Assembly (NCBI GenBank): GCA_002368865.1
Contig: DFDT01000211.1
Coordinates: 1-9,344, forward strand
DNA from: Lachnospiraceae bacterium UBA3821
GTDB lineage: Bacteria > Bacillota > Clostridia > Lachnospirales > Lachnospiraceae
Length of the DNA: 9,344 nucleotides
Direction of reading: 5' to 3'
The notes beneath the pieces are model-generated. The model had not been told where the DNA came from and made no database searches. It saw only the letters and a list, made by a program, of their open reading frames with translations. This document shows positions 6,124 through 9,344 of this stretch, piece after piece. Position numbers and translations under genes: made by a program. The stretch's first letter is position 1. Each line of letters opens with the position of its first letter.

Positions 6124-7149
6124 ATGGAAAAGAAGAACATTGATTGGGGAAATCTGGGATTTGGCTATGTGCAGACGGACAAGAGATATGTATCTCTGTT
6201 CAAGAACGGCGCATGGGATGAGGGAAAGCTCACAGATGACCCGAATATCGTGCTGAACGAGTGTGCAGGAGTGCTGCAATATGCGCAGACAGTCTTTGAG
6301 GGCTTGAAGGCATATACCACTGAGGATGGTCATATTGTGACATTCCGCCCGGATCTGAATGCATCCCGCATGAAAGATTCTGCAGAAAGACTGGAGATGC
6401 CGGTATTTCCCGAGGAGCGTTTTATTCAGGCTGTGACAGAGGTTGTAGCTGCAAATGAGGCGTTTGTTCCCCCTTATGGCAGTGGCGCTACATTGTATGT
6501 GCGTCCTTATATGTTTGGTTCCAATCCTGTAATCGGTGTAAAACCTGCGGAGGAGTACCAGTTTCGGATTCTTTGTACGCCGGTAGGTCCGTATTTCAAG
6601 GGCGGCGTAAAGCCTTTGACGATCAGAGTGAGTGACTTTGACCGTGCGGCACCACACGGAACCGGTCATATCAAGGCGGGACTGAATTATGCGATGAGTC
6701 TGCATGCAATCGTATCCGCGCACAAAGAGGGGTATGACGAGAACATGTATCTGGATCCCGGAACCCGGACCAAAGTGGAGGAGACCGGAGGCGCGAACTT
6801 CCTGTTCGTGACAAAGGATGGAAAGGTTGTGACTCCGAAGTCCGACAGCATTCTGCCTTCCATCACGCGCCGTTCTCTGGTATATGTGGCCAAGGAATAT
6901 CTGGGACTGGAAGTAGAGGAAAGAGAAGTATATCTGGATGAGGTGAAGGATTTTGCGGAGTGTGGTCTGTGCGGCACGGCAGCTGTGATCTCCCCTGTGG
7001 GCAAGATCGTGGATCACGGTACAGAGATTTGCCTGCCCAGTGGTATGACAGAGATGGGACCTACTACCAAGAAGCTGTATGAAACCCTGACCGGTATTCA
7101 GATGGGACGGATCGAGGCACCTGAAGGCTGGATTCATGTGATCAAATAA
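6124..7149 (+). CDS. ilvE: Branched-chain amino acid aminotransferase
   Basis: This 341-residue PLP enzyme of fold type IV reversibly transfers the amino group between Leu/Ile/Val and 2-oxoglutarate. It carries out the last step of branched-chain synthesis and the first step of breakdown. Length and sequence fit the BCAT type of about 340-360 residues found in Firmicutes, actinobacteria and eukaryotes. Visible features: YAQTVFEGLKAY at 53-64, the R-P-Y segment at 127-129, the PLP lysine K184 in GHIKAGLNYA, E220 in EETGGANFLFV (the PLP ring nitrogen contact), CGTAAVISPVGKI at 283-295 (the phosphate and substrate loop), and the terminal GIQMGRIEAPEGW at 324-336. It has its own promoter and a good ribosome binding site. 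The following foldase gene starts 17 bases after the stop, so the two are probably cotranscribed. There is no sign of truncation. Confidence 0.96.
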   Translation: MEKKNIDWGNLGFGYVQTDKRYVSLFKNGAWDEGKLTDDPNIVLNECAGVLQYAQTVFEGLKAYTTEDGHIVTFRPDLNASRMKDSAERLEMPVFPEERFIQAVTEVVAANEAFVPPYGSGATLYVRPYMFGSNPVIGVKPAEEYQFRILCTPVGPYFKGGVKPLTIRVSDFDRAAPHGTGHIKAGLNYAMSLHAIVSAHKEGYDENMYLDPGTRTKVEETGGANFLFVTKDGKVVTPKSDSILPSITRRSLVYVAKEYLGLEVEEREVYLDEVKDFAECGLCGTAAVISPVGKIVDHGTEICLPSGMTEMGPTTKKLYETLTGIQMGRIEAPEGWIHVIK

Positions 7150-7166
7150 GTACCATGGAATAAGGC

Positions 7167-8243
7167 ATGAAGAGAAAAAGATTATTGATCGGCATTCTGA
7201 TTTTGACCGCAGTGGTCATAGCCGGGATCGCAGGATTGAGACTGCGCAACAAGACCGGAACGAGGGTTGTGTTCACCAGAGGATTTGCCAAAGATGAGAT
7301 ATTTCGGATCGAAGGGGAATCCTGCAGCTTAAGCGAGATCATGGTGTATTTGACGACTGCGCAGAATCAGTATGAAGATGTCTATGGCAAGGAAATCTGG
7401 AATGTTTCCCTGGATGGTGTGACATTGGAGCAGAATGTGAAAGAGACTGTGTTGGCAAGGATTGCACAGGTCAAGACCATGTATCTGCTGGCGCAGGACA
7501 GAGGTGTTACACTGGATGAGCAGGAGACGGCGCTGGTGAAAACCGCGGCAAAAGAATATTATCAGTCTCTGAATCAAACGGAAATCAAGGAGATGAACCT
7601 GTCCGAAAGTACGGTAGAAAAGCTTTATACAGAGTATGCGTTGTCTCAGAAAATATATCAAAATCTGATTGATGGGATCAACCCGGAGATCAGTGATGAC
7701 GAGGCCCGGACGGTGACGGTACAACATATTTTGCTTCGAACTTTCGCATTGGACGGCGCGGGCAATCGGGTTGAGCTGTCAACGGATGCCAAAAGAGCTG
7801 CCTACGAAAAGATATGTGAGATCAGGGAGTTGGCTGTGACCGGGCAGAATGATTTTGCGGATCTGGCAGCGAAGTACAGCGAAGATTCCAACATTACCTA
7901 TTCTTTCGGAAAAGGAGAGTTGGATCAGGTCTTTGAGGAGGCGGCGTTCAAACTCCAGGCAGACGAGATTAGTCCAGTGATTGAAACAAACAGCGGATAC
8001 CATATCATCAAATGCCTGAATACTTTTAACAGGGAAGAAACGGATGCCAATAAGTTGAAGATTGTGGAGCAGCGGCGAAAGGAGACCTTTGGTCAGGAAT
8101 ATGACGCTTTTGTGGATACCTTGGCGCGGAATCTGAATCAGTCTCTTTGGGATAAAGTAGAGTTCATCCATGATGACGCGGTTCAGACACACAATTTTTT
8201 TGAGGTGTATGAGAAGTATTTTCCCAATTTAGAAAAATTTTAG
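7167..8243 (+). CDS. Membrane-anchored parvulin-type peptidyl-prolyl isomerase (PrsA/SurA-like foldase)
   Basis: This 358-residue protein is predicted to act outside the cytoplasmic membrane, helping secreted proteins fold by prolyl cis-trans isomerisation. A basic N-terminus (KRKR) precedes a hydrophobic helix at about 6-24 (LLIGILILTAVVIAGIAGL). There is no lipobox Cys, so it looks like an uncleaved anchor or a Sec signal and not a PrsA lipoprotein. Residues 50-180 form a helical SurA_N-like region. The parvulin (rotamase) domain spans about 184-286: VQHILLRT at 185-192, FADLAAKYSED at 230-240, FGKGELDQVFEEAAFKL at 247-263, and the closing SGYHIIKCLN at 276-285. The ending (287-358) is helical and charged. 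The loop after QHILLRT is long, but the core is intact. The ribosome binding site is weak (GGAA 7157-7160), so expression may depend on coupling to ilvE. Confidence 0.9.
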   Translation: MKRKRLLIGILILTAVVIAGIAGLRLRNKTGTRVVFTRGFAKDEIFRIEGESCSLSEIMVYLTTAQNQYEDVYGKEIWNVSLDGVTLEQNVKETVLARIAQVKTMYLLAQDRGVTLDEQETALVKTAAKEYYQSLNQTEIKEMNLSESTVEKLYTEYALSQKIYQNLIDGINPEISDDEARTVTVQHILLRTFALDGAGNRVELSTDAKRAAYEKICEIRELAVTGQNDFADLAAKYSEDSNITYSFGKGELDQVFEEAAFKLQADEISPVIETNSGYHIIKCLNTFNREETDANKLKIVEQRRKETFGQEYDAFVDTLARNLNQSLWDKVEFIHDDAVQTHNFFEVYEKYFPNLEKF

Positions 8244-8250
8244 AATTGGT

Positions 8251-8276
8251 GAAATGCCTGAAAAACAGGGATTTTC
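8251..8276 (+). terminator. Imperfect hairpin after the foldase gene, possible weak terminator
   Basis: GAAATGCCTG and CAGGGATTTTC can pair (AAAT/ATTT and CCTG/CAGG with one G-G mismatch) around an A5 loop at 8261-8265. The tail is only TTTTCATGG, a poor T tract. It starts 8 bases after the stop at 8243. It may be a weak terminator or chance; part of it overlaps a candidate promoter. Confidence 0.35.
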
Positions 8277-8286
8277 ATGGTATTAT
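8258..8286 (+). promoter_or_regulatory. Candidate htpG promoter abutting CIRCE (distal)
   Basis: CTGAAA (8258-8263), a 17-base spacer, and TATTAT (8281-8286) preceded by TGG, an extended -10. Transcription would start within the CIRCE element, which is the classic placement for HrcA control of groE and dnaK operons. The -35 box is only a 4 of 6 match. Confidence 0.45.
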
Positions 8287-8312
8287 TAGCACTCGACTTG
8301 CTTGAGTGCTAA
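8286..8312. promoter_or_regulatory. CIRCE operator (HrcA binding site)
   Basis: A perfect TTAGCACTC-N9-GAGTGCTAA inverted repeat: arms at 8286-8294 and 8304-8312, spacer GACTTGCTT. A further A-T pair at 8285/8313 extends each arm to 10 bases. This is the exact consensus bound by the heat-shock repressor HrcA in Firmicutes. It stands 61 bases before the htpG start and between two candidate promoters, so htpG is expected to be repressed at normal temperature and induced when HrcA loses activity under folding stress. Confidence 0.96.
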
Positions 8313-8319
8313 TTTTGTG

Positions 8320-8348
8320 TTGACTTTTTGGTTTTACTGTCTTAAACT
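8320..8348 (+). promoter_or_regulatory. Candidate htpG promoter downstream of CIRCE (proximal)
   Basis: TTGACT (8320-8325), a 17-base spacer, and TAAACT (8343-8348). The -35 is a 5 of 6 match and the -10 a 4 of 6 match. The CIRCE site ends 7 bases before the -35, so bound HrcA could hinder polymerase. Which of the two promoters is used cannot be decided by eye. Confidence 0.5.
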
Positions 8349-8373
8349 GTTTTTCAGAAAGGATGTGAATATT

Positions 8374-9344
8374 ATGGCAACAAAGAGCGGAAGCTTATCT
8401 ATTAACAGTGAAAATATTTTTCCTATTATCAAAAAATGGTTGTATTCGGATCATGACATTTTTTACAGGGAGTTGATCTCCAACGGATGTGATGCCGTGA
8501 CGAAGCTGAAAAAACTGGACATGATGGGAGAGTACAGTCTGCCGGAGGATTACAAGGCAAGAGTGGATGTGATCGTAGATCCCGAGCACAAGACGCTGGT
8601 ATTCAAGGATAATGGTCTGGGCATGACAGCGGATGAGGTGGAGGAGTATATCAATCAGATCGCGTTCTCCGGTGCGACGGATTTCATTGAGAAGTATAAG
8701 GATAAGAGCAATGCGGATCAGATCATCGGTCATTTCGGTCTGGGCTTCTATTCCGCATTTATGGTGGCGGATGAGGTGCATATTGATACCTTGTCTTATA
8801 AAAAGGATGCGAAGCCGGTGCATTGGGAATGTGACGGCGGTACAGAGTTTTCTATGGAGGATGGTGACCGGACTGAGGTCGGCACGACTATCACACTGTT
8901 CTTAAACGAAGATTGCCTGGAATTCTGTAATGAGTATAAAGCGAGAGAGGTTGTGAAGAAGTACTGTTCCTTCATGCCCACGGAAATCTATCTGTCCAAG
9001 GCGGACACCAAGGAGACGCAGATCGTCAAGGAATCAGAGAAGCTGCCGGATGATGTGGTGATCGAGGAGATCCAGCCGGAGAAGAAAGAGGAGGCGTCAG
9101 CTGAAGGCTCTGATGGTGAAAAGACGGAAAAGGAGCCGGAGGAGAAGAAATATAAGATCCGCAAGCGTCCGGAGCTGATGAACGAGACGCATCCTCTTTG
9201 GACCAGACATCCGAATGAGTGCACAAAGGAAGAATATCTGGAATTTTATCGGAAAGTCTTTATGGATTATAAGGAGCCTTTGTTCTGGATTCATTTGAAC
9301 ATGGACTATCCGTTCAACCTGAAGGGTATTCTGTATTTCCCGAA
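8374..9344 (+). CDS. htpG: Hsp90-family molecular chaperone HtpG (3' partial)
   Basis: The first 323 codons of an ATP-dependent cytosolic chaperone are visible; the gene continues beyond the window. ATG 8374 is preceded by AAAGGA (8358-8363), 10 bases away. The GHKL ATP-binding domain (about 1-205) shows the N-box RELISNGCDA at 32-41 (catalytic E33, Mg2+-binding N37), the G1 box DNGLGM at 79-84, and the lid/G2 segment GHFGLGFYSAF at 119-129. The middle domain starts near 262 with LWTRHPNE at 275-282 and LFWIHLNMDYPFNLKGILYFP at the window edge. Between them, at about 213-262, lies a long Glu/Lys-rich linker much larger than in E. coli HtpG. The usual 'NASDA' of the N-box reads NGCDA here, a variant I recall from clostridial HtpG. 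The CIRCE site upstream points to HrcA control. Confidence 0.97.
   Translation, partial: MATKSGSLSINSENIFPIIKKWLYSDHDIFYRELISNGCDAVTKLKKLDMMGEYSLPEDYKARVDVIVDPEHKTLVFKDNGLGMTADEVEEYINQIAFSGATDFIEKYKDKSNADQIIGHFGLGFYSAFMVADEVHIDTLSYKKDAKPVHWECDGGTEFSMEDGDRTEVGTTITLFLNEDCLEFCNEYKAREVVKKYCSFMPTEIYLSKADTKETQIVKESEKLPDDVVIEEIQPEKKEEASAEGSDGEKTEKEPEEKKYKIRKRPELMNETHPLWTRHPNECTKEEYLEFYRKVFMDYKEPLFWIHLNMDYPFNLKGILYFP

Noticed and set aside
6103..7137. Long open frame on the minus strand (344 codons) opposite ilvE
   Set aside because: It mirrors the codon pattern of the clearly recognised ilvE gene, is rich in Cys, His and Arg, and has no family features.
8633..8905. 90-codon + strand open frame rich in Arg/Ser/Ile within htpG
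   Set aside because: It is an out-of-frame shadow of htpG with low-complexity composition.

Overview
The window looks like chromosomal DNA of a Clostridia member, most likely Lachnospiraceae. This is judged from moderate GC content, AGGAGG-type ribosome binding sites, sigma-A-like promoters, a perfect CIRCE operator and the style of the HtpG, BCAT and DHFR proteins; no taxonomic search was possible. All genes I can support lie on the + strand, densely packed, and no gap without a gene exceeds 300 bases.

Layout. (1) Bases 1-260 hold the end of an unidentified gene, a short membrane-type reading frame, and a good intrinsic terminator. The two reading frames are joined by a T7G6 run, so they may be one gene with a frameshift. 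(2) 367-1710 is a complete MATE-family multidrug/cation antiporter. (3) 1729-6016 is a tight four-gene operon behind its own promoter: a membrane PH-domain (bPH2/DUF304) protein, a PAS-degenerate GGDEF-EAL protein predicted to be an active c-di-GMP phosphodiesterase, dihydrofolate reductase (folA, GTG start), and a PAS-GGDEF-GAF-like protein predicted to be an active diguanylate cyclase. Gene gaps are 11, 12 and -14 bases. (4) 6020-8243 is a second unit: a near-consensus promoter, then ilvE (branched-chain aminotransferase) and, 17 bases on, a membrane-anchored parvulin-type PrsA/SurA-like foldase. (5) 8251-9344 is a heat-shock unit: a perfect CIRCE element flanked by two candidate promoters, then the first 323 codons of htpG, which runs off the end of the window.

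How they work together. The most unusual arrangement is the operon that places a c-di-GMP-degrading and a c-di-GMP-making enzyme on either side of folA, with folA translationally overlapped by the cyclase gene and a membrane PH protein at the head. The two signalling enzymes could form an opposing pair; whether the folate enzyme has any functional link to them, or is only carried along in the same transcript, cannot be told from sequence. The right end joins envelope protein folding (foldase) and cytosolic folding (HtpG). HtpG is very probably under HrcA control because of the CIRCE site. It carries a long charged linker between its N-terminal and middle domains.
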